Shown piece after piece: positions 1 to 11,345 of a stretch of DNA of 64,000 nucleotides. Where the stretch lies: the NCBI GenBank assembly GCA_027604705.1, contig JADHYV010000067.1:35729-99728 (forward strand). The letters run 5' to 3'. Every line of letters starts with the position of its first letter. Within the stretch, counting starts at the first letter, position 1. This DNA comes from Allomyces arbusculus. Taxonomy: Eukaryota; Blastocladiomycota; Blastocladiomycetes; Blastocladiales; Blastocladiaceae. Made by a program: the position numbers and the translations under genes. A model generated the notes under the pieces. That model was given only the letters and a program-made list of their open reading frames with translations. It had not been told where the DNA came from and made no database searches.

Positions 1-705
1 TGCCCGTCGCGTACTGGCCCGACTCGGGCAGCTCGATGCCGTGCTCGGCCGAGACTGACGCCGCAAAGAAGTCGTGCGGGATGGCCGTCATGACACCTAT
101 TCGCAAGAAATCAGGCGGTGAGGCGAGTGAGTCATGGTTCGAGCGGCAAGCCCGGTCCAAGTCAGGTTCGCCACATGCGGGGCTTGCCGGGTGCGCCGAG
201 CAGCACGCGGACGCCCCGGAAGCGCCGCGTCAAGCCATGCAAGCCGGGACGCGTGCGTCACTCTCTTTCGGCCGGAAATGTGCTCACGAGGCCCGCGCAA
301 TCCAGGGACTGCCACTGCACGCGCGCCAAACGTGGAAAGCAGTCCGAACAAGAGAGACAACACGCGTGCCGTGCTCACCCCCTCGGCACCCGTTCGCGGC
401 GAGAGACAGAGTCCGCGCGCGAGAACGACTGAGAGCGACCGGAAGTGCTCGCAACACGCGCGCGCACCTGGCTGCCCGCACACAAGGAGAAAGAAAAACG
501 CACCGGCACCGTCACCGTCGCGAATGTCGGCGCCCGACGCGCCGCGGTGCGTCATGTTGCACAGCAGGTACCGCGCGTCGGCGACCACCTTGTGCGAGGC
601 CTCGCCCTTGACCGACACAATAAACCCGACGCCACACGCGTCCTTTTCGGCCTCGGCGCCGCCGTAGAGGCCCTGCTTGGGCGGAATCGCGTCGGCCCAG
701 CTCAT
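1..705 (-). CDS. GLT1: Glutamate synthase, N-terminal part (runs off the left edge)
   Basis: Two exons are visible: 705-504 and 96-1, separated by a 407-nt intron (97-503, donor GTGCGT, acceptor ATAG). Joined, they give a class II glutamine amidotransferase start. The segment DACGVGFIVSVKG carries the family's catalytic Cys, exposed after removal of a short propeptide. It is followed by CNMTHRGASGAD and GDGAGVMTAIPHDFF, all standard for the large subunit or fungal fused form of glutamate synthase. The enzyme makes glutamate from glutamine and 2-oxoglutarate using reduced pyridine nucleotide. The start at 705 is chosen because it leaves a short propeptide before the Cys, as in relatives; the frame stays open upstream to 816 but without an ATG. 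Only about 100 residues lie in the window, so NADH-type fused architecture is inferred. Confidence 0.93.
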
Positions 706-2320
706 GATGGAACAAGATGGAGATGGATGGGCGGGGTCGCGAAAAACGGCCGCTCGACTCGACGAGGGTCCGGGGTGGGGTTTGGTGGGGTTGGGGGTGA
801 TGGATGAACTTGACACAGTGGTCGTGCGACAGACGGCGAAGCGCGGCGCGTAAACTGCTGCACACGGATTGGTTGTCCCTGGAACGAGAGAACGGCGTCG
901 AGCTCAAACGGCGTCGACGAGAACGAGACGAGAAGGGTGGTTGGAGCGCCGCGACCCGGTGGTAATGGTACAGGGAGACGGCGTGGTCGAGTGTCCAGCA
1001 CAAGGGCGCCGCGCGGGGGGAATGAAGAGATGTGGAGCGGGCGGTCGCAGCAAGCGTGGAGCGTCGTCGGCCAGGCTCGTGAGCGGGCGGGCGGGCAGGG
1101 GAGAGCGGGAGGAGCAAGCCGAGTCGAGAGCGGGCGCGGGGGCGTCGCTTTTATAGGAGAGAGGAGCGGAGGGGAGGAGAGATGAATGACTGAGGAGGCC
1201 GAGCGCGGGTCCGGAACGCTCCGACGCGAGCAGGCCTCCCGTACGCACAACGGCGCGGATGGGCGGGCGGGAGGCAGGCGCGCGTTGCGGCCGCTTGAGC
1301 GCGTGTGCGTTTGTGTGCGTGAACGGCGACAGCGACGCGCGCTCGCGGCGGGCAGGGGCAGCGGCAGCGATGGACCGACACGATGAAGGGCCGCGACGTC
1401 ACAGTGGGGCAACCCATGATCAGCCGAAGGCTCCCGCACGTTCGAATCACCATCACCAAGGCAGGCCCCGGCCCCGTTCGGCTCCCATGCCGATCGAAAT
1501 TGATCAGGCACGGCGTCGCACCAGAGGACCGCATGCAGGAAAGGGCAACCGCTTGGTTCGGTGCCAGGCGCCCAGCGGCTCGTTTCATTTGCAGCAAGTG
1601 TGCAATCGCCAATCCTTGGACCTTGTTCATTGCCTTGCTGCCTTCAATTTCAATCCTCGCTGGTCTCGTGAATGGGTCTCCATCATTGATAACGGCGACG
1701 ACGGCGACTATCGGACCACGATGCGCTCCCTCGTGAGCTGAAGGTTCGGAAATTGAAAGCTGTGTGCGCGCAGGCCGTGCAGCGCACTGTCCGGCATTCA
1801 CGTGCGAATTGTTGCTTTTCTCTCGTTGCCCGCCTTGTCCAAACGCGTACGCCCGGCACGCGCGCATCACTCTCCTGCTTTTCGACGCCCGAACCGCTTT
1901 CAACGCCGTGACCGAGCCGGTGGTTCTTTCCAGCGGTCACCAGTTTGAGAATCGAGAAACACTGTGCCAGTTGTCAGCTTGCAGCACCAACGGGTCGCTG
2001 CCAAACTTGAAGCGCGACGTACTCGCGACAGGCCTGTCAAACCAACGTTTCCGACGCGTCCGCACAATGAGCGTGTCAGGCCCGGACCGAGATGGACGGC
2101 GACCCAGCACGGCCGACGCTGGCCGGGCAGACGGCCATGAACATCGCGCCGCTTGGGATGATCAGGGACCCGAACGGAGACGACCAAAGGCAGGAACGCG
2201 AACCGGGCCGGCCCGCTCCACGTCCATCCTCATCCAAGGCAAAAATGCCGACGCCAATGCCATCAAAACCGCAATCAAATAGAACAGAAATACAAACACG
2301 CCCACCCATCTACACCACAC
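706..2320. other. Gene-free stretch upstream of GLT1
   Basis: About 1.6 kb between the GLT1 start and the UTP22 stop. Open frames here are short, mutually overlapping and show no recognisable domain or steady codon bias. It probably holds the GLT1 promoter and leader and the UTP22 3' end. A TATA-like site on the minus strand lies at 1149-1155. Confidence 0.6.
1149..1155 (-). promoter_or_regulatory. TATA-like box for GLT1
   Basis: Minus strand reads TATAAAA, about 445 nt upstream of the chosen GLT1 ATG. If used, it implies a leader of roughly 400 nt, possibly with a leader intron. It is a sequence match only. Confidence 0.35.
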
Positions 2321-5300
2321 TTACGCGCTCGCCACATGCAACACCTCCTCGCGCTGCACCGTGACCCGCGCAACCAACCCCTCCCCAAGACGCGCGAGTT
2401 CCGCGGCCACGGCCTCGACGTTCACCTGCACCATGACCTGCTGCCGCTTCTTCGCAGCGGCGCCATCCACGTCCATCTCATCCTCATCCTCCACGGCGGG
2501 TGGCAACACGCGCGGATTCACGACCGACGCGTTCCCGACGGCCCACCGGCGCGGGACCAGCTGCATCGGGTCCAGGACCACGCCCACGACATCTCCGTCT
2601 ACGTCATTGAAAAACACGCGTGCCAACGTCCCGACATGTTTGGTCACGTCGCGCAGGTACATGTCCACCGGATCGAACCCTTGGTGGACCGGCCGCGCGC
2701 GGCCGGGGACGACGTATTCGTTCACGATCTCGCGCTTGAGCGTGATGAGAATGTCGTGGTCGTGCGCGGTCGCCGAGAGGACCGGGCGCAGGTCGGTCGG
2801 CGGGAGAGGAGTACTGGGGGTTTGGAGGTATCCGAGTGCGGCCTTGGCGACTTGCCGGAACCGGCGCATGGCCACGATTTCGATAACGTGCCGCTTGTGC
2901 TCGGACGCGATCACGACGGTGCCGTCAGCGGGCGGTGGCGCAATGACGGTCGCCGAATCCTTGCTCTCGGCGTCCTCGTCCTCGTCGAGCTTGGCCGCGG
3001 CCTGCCGCGTCTTCACGACCAGCGCTTGCTTCCAATCGTGCCGCGTCACCAACTCCAACACCCGTACGAGCGCGAGCGCGGGGGACACTGGCACATTCGG
3101 ATACGCCCGCTCGAGTACCGTAAACACCTGCGCGACCAACACCTCCACGGCCTGGTCATGTACGTGGTACCCCAACATATGCCGGGCCACAAACAGCTTT
3201 ACCAGACGCACCGAGTCGGCAAACCCGCTATGCGCAAGCGCCAACTGGTGCACGTCCTGAGCGTGCTTGATATCCGCGACCAGGGCCGCACCCCCACGCG
3301 GTTTCAAGAACATCGTGAACTGGTGTCCCGCAAACACCAAATCGAGCGAGAGGGGCGAGGTCACGACCCGTGCGACGACATCGTGCGGGGTCAGGAGCTG
3401 CGCGTACCGCACGAGGAACAGCGTCATCATATGGTAGAGAGCCTGCGGTTCCGAGGGCCATTTCCCCGAGGATTCGAGCTCGAGAACAAACAATGCCGGA
3501 CGCCGGTGCGTGGCGATCGCGGTCTGGGTCAGTTCCGGTGCGACGGGCAAGACGGCGGCGACGGGTAACGGCGCGTCGTCCAAGCCGAACAGGATCGTTT
3601 CCAACTTACGGAACGCCTGATCGACGGGCATGTCGGCCACGTGTGTGCCCGCACTCGCCTTGACGACGCTCTTCAACATCTTCACGGCCGGGCGAGACGT
3701 CCAGTGCGTGGGGCCGACCTGCATGTGCCGTTGCACGACATAGTCGACGACTTCCGCGACAACTGAGTGCGCCGGTTTCGTCCAGGTCACGGACTCGCGA
3801 ATCGTGCCGTCCGGGAACCGCCGCAGTTCGGCCTTCGTGCCCCAGACGCGGCGGAAATCGCGCGCGCCCGACTCGTCGTCGGCCGGAGACGGACCCACGT
3901 CGACGGACCGCGCATAGTGGTCTGCGTGGTAGATCAGACCAACCGTGATCGTATCCGGCACAGGCGCGTGCGGCGTATCGGTGATCGGCCACGTGGACGT
4001 GTGGGTCGGGAGAGCGGACGCGACGTGCACGCGGTCAGTCAATGCACGCGTGAGCAGACGCGGGACGGCGCGGGTCAGGAAATGCGCGGCGTGCGGGAAG
4101 TCGAGCCGCACGCGCGGGTTGTAGAAGGCCGGTGGGTTACTAGGCACGGGGATCGAGATGAGGTGGTCGTACTTGCTGCATGCGTGGATGGCCGCGGTCA
4201 GGAAGAGCGACGGGAAGTCGCCGCGCTCGGCGAGTCGGCATGCGTGCGCGAGTTCCATTTTGAGCTAAATCAGGTGGAGTAAAGGGGGGCGTTGGTAATT
4301 AGCCGGAAGGCAAGTCGGACGCCGCACGAGTTGAGAGAAACGTACCAGGACCGCGTCGGTGCGCGTCGCCCAGGACGCCAAATTAACGCCGTTCTGGTCG
4401 ACGACGGCCACGTCCACACCGGCAAACTCGTCGGCGCTCACGGCCGCGTTCGGCGCGCCGAGCACGAGCGGCGTCGTCCAGTCATGGTTGGCCAGGTAAA
4501 ACACGACCATGCGGAAAATATGACATGCGCGCAAATCGCGGCCGACTTGCCCCTGATGCACAAGTGCTGCGGCCGCATAGACGAGCGGGAACGCCCACAT
4601 GTTCAAATTGCGCTGCTCGCACCAGACTTTGAGCAACCGCATCGCGTCATTCAATGACGGCGCCTTGACTGCAGCCGTGTGCAGCGTGTGCAGGTGCGTG
4701 AGCACGTGCATGTCGGCCAAGATCGCGGCGTTGTAGGCAGGCGTGGCCGGGAACTCGCCGACAATGGGCGAGTCATCTGCGGGGCGCACGTTGTTACGGG
4801 TCGGGGCGAGCTTGTCGGTGCGGAACAGGTCGGATGCGATGGTTGGGCGCATCACGATGCGCGCGGTGACCTTTTTGCCGGCAGGGAAGGCGACGTGCAG
4901 GACGGGCTTGCGCACGTCGTGGTGGTCGTAGGCAAAAGAAAGCGATTCCTTGCCCTTGAGGATCGGCTGGAGGAGCGAGGCGACGTGTGCGAGGTAGAAG
5001 GCGCGCTTGTAAAAGTAGCGGTAGTTTGTGTGGTCTTTTGGTTGGAACAGGTTCTGTGACAGGACAGGGAGCATGATGAGCGACACGGTCTGCACTGGCA
5101 ACGGTAACGACAAGACGAATTCGTACGCTTGGCATTTGCACGGCCAAGTCGAGGTTGTAGCCGTCCCGACGCTTGATCAGAGCGCCTTTCTTCTCGCCAC
5201 CCACCAAGAAACTGCCAACCACATCAATGCGTGCCGGTGCCGTATAGGCAAACGCGTACTGCACGTCCTTGCCGAGATCCACGGTCCACGGCCAGGCGAT

Positions 5301-5741
5301 CCGGGCCTTGCGCAAGTGCGTCTGCGCTTGCGCGTGCGAGAACGGGCCGAGTGGTTTAGATGCTTCGAGCGCCGTCTTGATGCGCACGAGCAGGTCGCGC
5401 GCGGCAGGCGGAACGTCAACGGCGACTTCAGCGAGCAGCGAGTCGACTTGCAGGTCAAAGACCGAGTCCATTCGCAGCAGGTCGGTGATCTTGACGTGCG
5501 GCTGGTTGCTTGCCTTCTTGGATTTGGACGGCGAGGTGGGCGCGGCCGAGGAGTCGGTGCCGTCAAAGATCATGGCCATGGGGTCGTCGTCGCGTGCTGG
5601 GTTGGGCGTGGATTCGTCGTCGCCATCGTCGCTCATGGCGTCGAGTTCGTCGTGGTCGGAGCCATCATGGCTGTCGTCCGAGTCGGAAAAAGCTTGCATG
5701 GCAACGTCGTCGTCGACGTAGTCAGCGCCGGGGAGCGACAT
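2321..5741 (-). CDS. UTP22: U3 snoRNP / SSU processome protein Utp22 (NOL6, Nrap family)
   Basis: Three exons: 5741-5127, 5053-4346 and 4264-2321, with introns of 73 and 81 nt, giving 1,088 aa, close to the family's usual 1,100-1,200. The first 60 residues are acidic and Asp/Ser rich. Nrap family landmarks follow: YNLDLAVQMPSNLFQPKDH runs across the first splice junction into TNYRYFYKRAFYLAHVA, the most conserved block of Nrap/Utp22. The middle has WTTPLVLGAPNAAVSADEF, and the third exon has DFRRVWGTKAELRRFPDG and SVTWTKPAHSV. These proteins have tandem inactive nucleotidyltransferase-like folds and act in the nucleolus in early 18S pre-rRNA processing as part of the UTP-C module. The start at 5741 is the first ATG and faces the divergent casein kinase gene. 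Confidence 0.93.
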
Positions 5742-6304
5742 GGTAGTGGTCGGACGGTGGATTTGGGGCTGGTCACGGTCGCGTCGTCGCGCCGTTGCTG
5801 CTCTTGCTGCTTGGTGTCGAGGTTGGTGATGCGGCGGCAGCGATCAGACGGGTGGTGTGGATGAGGTCACGCACAGTCACCTGGGCTGTTGCCAGAGTGC
5901 GGTGTGCCGTTGCCACTTTCTCTGAGCAGAGAACGCAGGCCGTCGTCACGTTCGTCGTTCGCGGTCGCATCTCGCACGCACAGTCGGCAAGCTCTGCTTT
6001 CTTTCGCCCACACGCACTCTGGCCAGTCCCTCCCCGCTCTCGAGACTGGCAGCGGCTCCTCCACCACCCCACACTCGACAAGCGGCCGCCCGCATACCAA
6101 CCGCCGCCGCCCGCCCGATCACCGCGCCCCGCTCGCGACACGCCGTTGTCGCGCGCGCTCTGTGCATTCGTCCGGCCATCCAACCGACCGACCGACCGAC
6201 CGACGACTCGGCGCAACCGCAACCACACCCGGCCCACCCCACTCCAGTCGGGTCCATCTCGCCCCTACTTCTTGATCAGTACAAAGCCGACCTCGCCCGC
6301 CATC
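5742..6304. promoter_or_regulatory. Divergent promoter region, UTP22 / casein kinase 1
   Basis: 563 nt separate the two start codons, so both promoters must lie here. I see no clear TATA box. The stretch just before the kinase start is pyrimidine and CCG rich and holds an ACCG microsatellite at 6183-6202. Confidence 0.5.
6183..6202. repeat. ACCG tetranucleotide microsatellite (5 units)
   Basis: Five perfect ACCG units in the presumed leader of the casein kinase gene. Confidence 0.9.
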
Positions 6305-7976
6305 ATGCTGTGCGTTGTGCCCCCGCCCGTGGCCGTCCGTGGCGCCTAGTGTGCTGATTCCGCGCGCGCCCTTGCACTCGTCATCCTCCAGTATCGGCAA
6401 CAAGTACCGCATTGGTCGCAAGATCGGGGCAGGGTCCTTTGGCGACATTTACCTCGGTACGTTCACCGTGTGCGCGCTCTTGTTCCGTGCGTCGTGCTGT
6501 GGTCCCACGTCGTCCTGACACCCCTTTGTTCTTTGCCAACCCTCACCAGGCACCAACATCATGAACGGCGAGGAAGTCGCCATCAAGCTCGAGAACGTCA
6601 AGGCCAAGCACCCGCAGCTCGAGTACGAGGCGCGCGTCTACCGCGCGTTGGCCGGCGGCGTCGGTATTCCGTTTGTGCGCTACTTTGGCACCGAGGACGA
6701 GTACAACGCTATGGTCATTGACTTGATGGGGCCGTCGCTCGAGGACCTCTTTAACTTTTGCAAGCGCAAGTTCTCGCTCAAGACCGTCTTGCTGCTCGCC
6801 GACCAGCTGGTACCGTGTCTTTCGCTCTCGCGTGGGTGTGTGGGTGGCGTCTGGCTGCGCGGTGGCGGCCCGCTCACTGATTCCTTGGTGTTCGCGCGCG
6901 CCGTTTTGCTCACGCATCTCGTTCGTGCCTGATTTTTAAATTTGTAGCTCTCGCGTGTCGAGTACATTCATTCCAAGAACTTCATCCACCGGTACGTTTC
7001 ACGCAGCAAGTGCGCGCAAGTGCGAGTGCGCGCGAGCGGCAAGGTTTCAGATGCTGGCCGTGCCGCTGGCACACCTGCCTGATCCGCTTCCGATTTGCTC
7101 ACTTCCACCGCTTTCTACTTGCGACCATATCAACAGAGACATCAAGCCCGATAACTTTCTGATGGGTCTCGGCCGCCGCGGCAACCTGGTGAATGTGATC
7201 GATTTCGGCCTCGCCAAGAAGTACCGCGACCCGCGCACGCATCTGCACATCCCCTACCGCGAGAACAAGAACCTGACGGGCACGGCGCGGTACGCGTCGA
7301 TCAACACGCACTTGGGCGTGGAGCAGTCGCGGCGCGACGATCTCGAGTCGCTGGGCTACGTGCTCATGTACTTTTGCCGCGGGTCGTTGCCGTGGCAAGG
7401 GCTGAAAGCCGCGACCAAGAAGCAAAAGTACGACCGCATCATGGAAAAGAAAATGACGACGCCGTCTGAAGTCTTGGCGCGCGGGTACCCGAACGAGTTT
7501 GCGATCTACTTGAATTATTGCCGGTCGCTGCGGTTCGACGATCGCCCGGATTACTCGTACCTGCGCCGTCTCTTCCGCGAGTTGTTTGTCCGCGAGGGTT
7601 ACAGCTACGACTATGTGTTTGACTGGACTGTGCTCAAGTTTGTGCGTATTGCCCGTGGTCGTTTGTTTGCTTTGTTTGATGACGTGTTGACCTTACCGCC
7701 GGGCTCCGTCTAGGAGTCGAGCAAGGGTGAGGGCGGTGACGCGACAGCCGGTGCGGCCGCTGACGGCGCCAACGCGGCCCTGGCGGGCCCATCGGGCAAC
7801 CCGCTGCGGGGCACGCCGCCGGGGGCGAGTACGCCGCTGAGTACGTTTTTCTTTTTTTTCCAAGCATGCGCTCTGCGACCTGTCCACTCACCATTCTCTC
7901 TCACACATTTGTAGACAACTCGGCGGGCGATCTGTCGCGGATGCCGCCAGCGCCCGCGGGTGGGCCGCGGGTCTAA
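6305..7976 (+). CDS. HRR25: Casein kinase 1, delta/epsilon (Hrr25/Hhp1) type
   Basis: Seven exons: 6305-6309, 6392-6456, 6550-6809, 6948-6991, 7137-7641, 7714-7840 and 7915-7976, giving 355 aa. The first coding exon is only 5 nt (ATG CT). Joining it to exon 2 gives a start [20 protein letters not shown], as in CK1 delta relatives. Kinase landmarks in order: glycine loop IGAGSFG, catalytic Lys in [22 protein letters not shown] (across an intron), [11 protein letters not shown] in place of the usual DFG context, and the CK1-specific [18 protein letters not shown] and [15 protein letters not shown]. The tail after [14 protein letters not shown] is short, about 65 residues rich in Gly/Ala/Pro. 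CK1 enzymes are constitutively active Ser/Thr kinases acting in trafficking, DNA repair and division. The first exon is the least certain part. Confidence 0.93.
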
Positions 7977-8648
7977 GCTTGGACTCGATCCCGGCACGCT
8001 CGGGGGCGCGACATCGCCGTCAAACTAAGATGCCAACGAGTCGGTTCACGGTGCGCTATGGTGACACGTTGCGGACGAGAGGACACGTGGGGTGGGAGAG
8101 CAACCCGTCGGGAGAGCAACCCGTCATTTGTTTTGTTGTTTTGAATCGCTCTCCTCCCATGGTCCTTCTCCCGGGACATCTATCACTTGTTTCTGTTGGA
8201 ACACACGCGTGCGGCTCGTTTTTTTTGTTGTTTGTTGTTGTGATTGGCGGTTTGGGCGGTGGGTTGCGCGGAGGCCCGGGGTGCGCGGCGATCGGTGATG
8301 AAGTTGATGAGAATGAAGTTTCTGAGCAGGATGGCTGGCTTGTGTCGCGTCCGTTGTCATTTGCGTTTGATGATTCGAGGATGTGGAAGTCGTTAGCATT
8401 TTTCATGTCGTCTTGTGCCTTCGCTGTCGCCTGTCAGCGAGAAATGCGAGCGCATACCCTAGGTTTCGTCGAGATTAACATTTGACGTGGATGCTCGTCA
8501 TGACCATCTTCTCGCGCTCATCCTCTGCAAACACTGGCAAAAACTCTTGCAAGCAACTTCATCCACGGCAGCATCAACGACGATCGACCTTGCCATTTTC
8601 CGCAACAGCTGCAACAATAACCAGCACCTGCATCTAGCTGCAACCACC
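7977..8648. other. Gene-free stretch between CK1 and the hydrolase array
   Basis: The longest open frame (7979-8485, +) has no recognisable domain and is probably chance. The right part is the upstream region of hydrolase copy 1 and includes the TGACGTGG element at 8483-8490. Confidence 0.5.
8483..8490 (+). promoter_or_regulatory. TGACGTGG element, hydrolase copy 1
   Basis: TGACGTGG lies about 160 nt upstream of the hydrolase ATG. The same octamer, with similar flanks reading roughly CGYCCRTCATNACCAT, recurs before copies 2 and 3. It resembles a CRE/bZIP site, but binding is inference. Confidence 0.45.
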
Positions 8649-9663
8649 ATGATCACGCTCCCGGTCCTCGAGGAACCCGTGCTCGCCGACTTGCCCGTCA
8701 ACGACATCCCCTCTGCCACCACCGCCGGCGTTCAAACCCGGAAGCCCATCCAACTACAAGCGCGCATCTTCCATGGCCGCGGATCCAGCAGCGCCGTCTC
8801 GCAAGACTGGGGCGTCATGTTCGTGCCCCACTCTCTCCGCACCCGCTGTTACTGCAGCTGACGGCCAACTCGACTGAACTCCAGCATTTCGCACCCGTAC
8901 GGCCGGCTCGGCGGCGACCTGCACAACAATGTCGTGCGCGAACTCTCTGCCGCAATCGCTACCCACGTCGGCATTCCCGTGCTGCGATACAATATGCGCG
9001 GCGTCAGCAAGAGTTCCGGATGGACGTCGTGGTCGGCGCACGCCGAGGCCGATGACTTGGTTGCGCTGATGCATTGGTGGTCCGCGCAAACCGGTGATTT
9101 TGTGTATCAGGATACGGGCGCGCGGGTGGCAACGTCACGGCCGACCAAGTTTATCTTGGTTGTACGCACTGCCGCATCCCGTTCTGTGTGTGCGCAATGG
9201 AGTGTATGAACTGACGAGCGACGACGACGACCTACAGGGTTACTCGTACGGCTCGCTCATCTCCCTTCCCGCCGCACGCACCTGCCCAAACGTCCACGCC
9301 CTCGTCGCGGTCTCTCCCCCCTCGCGCGTCGTCCCGCTGTTGACGGCATTCTGGTCTGGCCCGTTCGTTTCGCGCCCGCTCCCCGCAACGTTACCGAAAC
9401 TGTTTGTTTTCGGGGACCAGGACCAGTTTTCCAGCGTGCAACACATGGTGCGGTTCACGGGCACGGTCTGCGGCGTCGAGAGCGTGCCGGTCGAGACGCA
9501 CTCGAGGGAAAGTGGAGAGGATAGGACGCGCGTGCGCGCTGTGAATGGGCGCACGGTGGTGGTCCCTGGCGCTGATCATTTTTGGTTTGACGAGGAAGGC
9601 GCGGTGGTCGAGTTGGTGGTTCCGTTTGTCGCGTCGGTTGTGGAGGGGGAACATGCAACCTGA
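8649..9663 (+). CDS. Alpha/beta hydrolase, COG2945-like, array copy 1
   Basis: Frames are consistent with exons 8649-8824, 8885-9161 and 9238-9663, giving 292 aa. The second intron (9162-9237, GTACGC...CAG) is clear. The first is not: the only junction that keeps frame is GT/GCCCCA to CTCCAG, a GC-AG intron with poor consensus, so a frameshift is an alternative. Hydrolase signs: SHPYGRLGGDLHNNVV (oxyanion-loop region), VLRYNMRGVSKSSG, the nucleophile elbow GYSYGS (Ser about residue 154), acid-residue loop LFVFGDQDQFSS, and catalytic His in VPGADHFWFDEEG. COG2945-type proteins are small soluble hydrolases of unknown substrate. It is the best-preserved of four tandem copies and the only one keeping the Ser, Asp and His motifs in one nearly continuous model. 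Confidence 0.7.
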
Positions 9664-10270
9664 TTGCGCTCCCGTGTTCAGTCTCTCTCGGTCCGTCGCA
9701 AAACCAGCCACTCACATTGATTTCCTCCAAAACGTCCCCGACGGTCCCTGTCGCAGGGGACCTGCATGCTGCAGCATCGATCCCGGCGCGATCCGTTTGG
9801 GAGGACGACCCATCATGTTGAAGAAAGGGCGCACGTGTGTGCGCGCTTGACTTTGCTCGAGAATGACGAGGGCGCTGATGCGAGCACTTGGCAGCAGTAT
9901 GGCAGGGCCAGCGCCTGATCAATGCCTGATCACTCCAGGCAGTACAAGCACTCTGCGCCATGACCCACGTCCCATATCTCGACAGCAACTTGGCTAGATC
10001 GGGAGATCCAGGCCGTACCGTGCTCCTCGTGACTGTCACGGCCAGTTGCCCTATGGATGAATACCTTCACTTCTAAGAAAGCATCAACACGAATGCGCGC
10101 TTGAGCAGTTCGTCGTTTGTGCGAGAGCATGAAGTTGGGATTGGTACGTGGTATGATGTGACGTGGACGCCCATCATTGCCATCCTTCCGCGGCTTGACA
10201 TCCAGCCAACCATTCCAGTCCCCGACTTCCCTCAACAGCTGCAACAAGCCAACGCCATCTTGCTGCAATC
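9664..10270. other. Spacer between hydrolase copies 1 and 2
   Basis: The first 40-50 nt still resemble the sequence after copy 2, then similarity is lost. Unlike the later units, no Ssh4-like gene lies here. The right part contains the TGACGTGG element at 10159-10166. Confidence 0.5.
10159..10166 (+). promoter_or_regulatory. TGACGTGG element, hydrolase copy 2
   Basis: Same octamer and flanks as at 8483-8490, about 105 nt before the position matching the start codon of copy 1. It is retained although the downstream copy is broken. Confidence 0.45.
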
Positions 10271-11276
10271 ATTACGATTCTGCTCTCGGTCCTCGAGGAA
10301 CCTGTGCTCGCCGGCGTGCCCGCCGGCGGAGCGTACCCCGCCACCACAATTACCAGCAGCGCTCAAGCTCGGCAAACCGTCAAACTGCAGGCCCACATTC
10401 CACGGCTTCAGACCTAGCAGCTCTGTCCGGCAAAATTGGTGTGCCATGGCCGTGCCTCTCCACCCCCTTACACTATTTCACTGCATGCGGCTGGCGCCCA
10501 ACCCGGCCTAACCTCAGCTGTTCGCATCACTACGACCGGCTCGGCGGTGCAAAACAAAGTCGTGCGCGAACTCTCCGCCGCAATTCTGATTACGACTCAC
10601 GTTGGTATTCCCGTGCTGCGATACAGCATGCGCGGCGCGGGCAAGAGTGGCGGGTGGACGTCGTGGTCGGCGCCCACCGAGGCCGATGACTTGGTGCGGT
10701 CCACGCAAAGCGGCGAGTTTGTGGGCCGGAATACGGGGGCAAGGGTGGTGAGGTTATGGCCGTCTAAGTTCATTCTCGTCGGCCAATTGCTGGAATCCAT
10801 CCCATACGCGTGCAATGTGTTGGCCGGCACGCGATGACGACCCACAGGGTTACTCGTACGGCTCGCTCTTCTCGCTTCCCACCCCACGCACCTGTCCGAA
10901 CGTCCTCTCCCTCGTCGCGATCTTGCCACTGTCGCGCGTGATTCCGCTCCTGACGACTTTCTGGTCCGTCCATCTGCTGCCGGCAGCGTTGTCGAAACTG
11001 CTTGTTTTCGGGGATGGAGCCCGGTTTTGCAGCATGCAGCACATGGTGCGGTTCACGGGCACGGTATGTCGTATGTGGTGTCGAGAACGTGCCGGCCGAG
11101 GTGCATACCGCGGCACCGAGGGAGGGTGGGGAGGATAGGACGCGCGAGCTCGCGGTAAATGACCGAACGGTGGTCGTCCCGGGCACCGACCATTTTTGGT
11201 TCGACGGGAAAGGCACGGAGGTCGAGTTGATGGTCCCGTTTGTTGAGTCGTCGTGGAGGGGGAACATGCGGCCTGA
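10271..11276 (+). pseudogene. Alpha/beta hydrolase, array copy 2, degraded
   Basis: It aligns to copy 1 along its whole length. The start ATG is now ATT (10271). At the LGGDLHNN block about 5 nt are missing, shifting the frame. After GTVC an insertion of about 7 nt shifts it again. The acid loop reads FGDGARF instead of FGDQDQF, losing the second Asp. GYSYGS is kept (spliced exon beginning at about 10851) and so is VPGTDHFWFDGKG. An in-frame TGA at 11274-11276 matches the copy 1 stop. With a lost start, two frameshifts and a changed acid residue it is very probably non-functional. Confidence 0.75.
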
Positions 11277-11345
11277 CTCTGCTCACTTTGTCGGTCCAAA
11301 TCGGCCCCGTTGCAATCTGCTCTCTTTTTACATTATGATTCCTCT

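Noticed and set aside
10850-11138. Copy 2 hydrolase as a functional gene
   Set aside because: The exon with GYSYGS is open, but the start codon is lost, two frameshifts flank it and the acid loop has lost an Asp.
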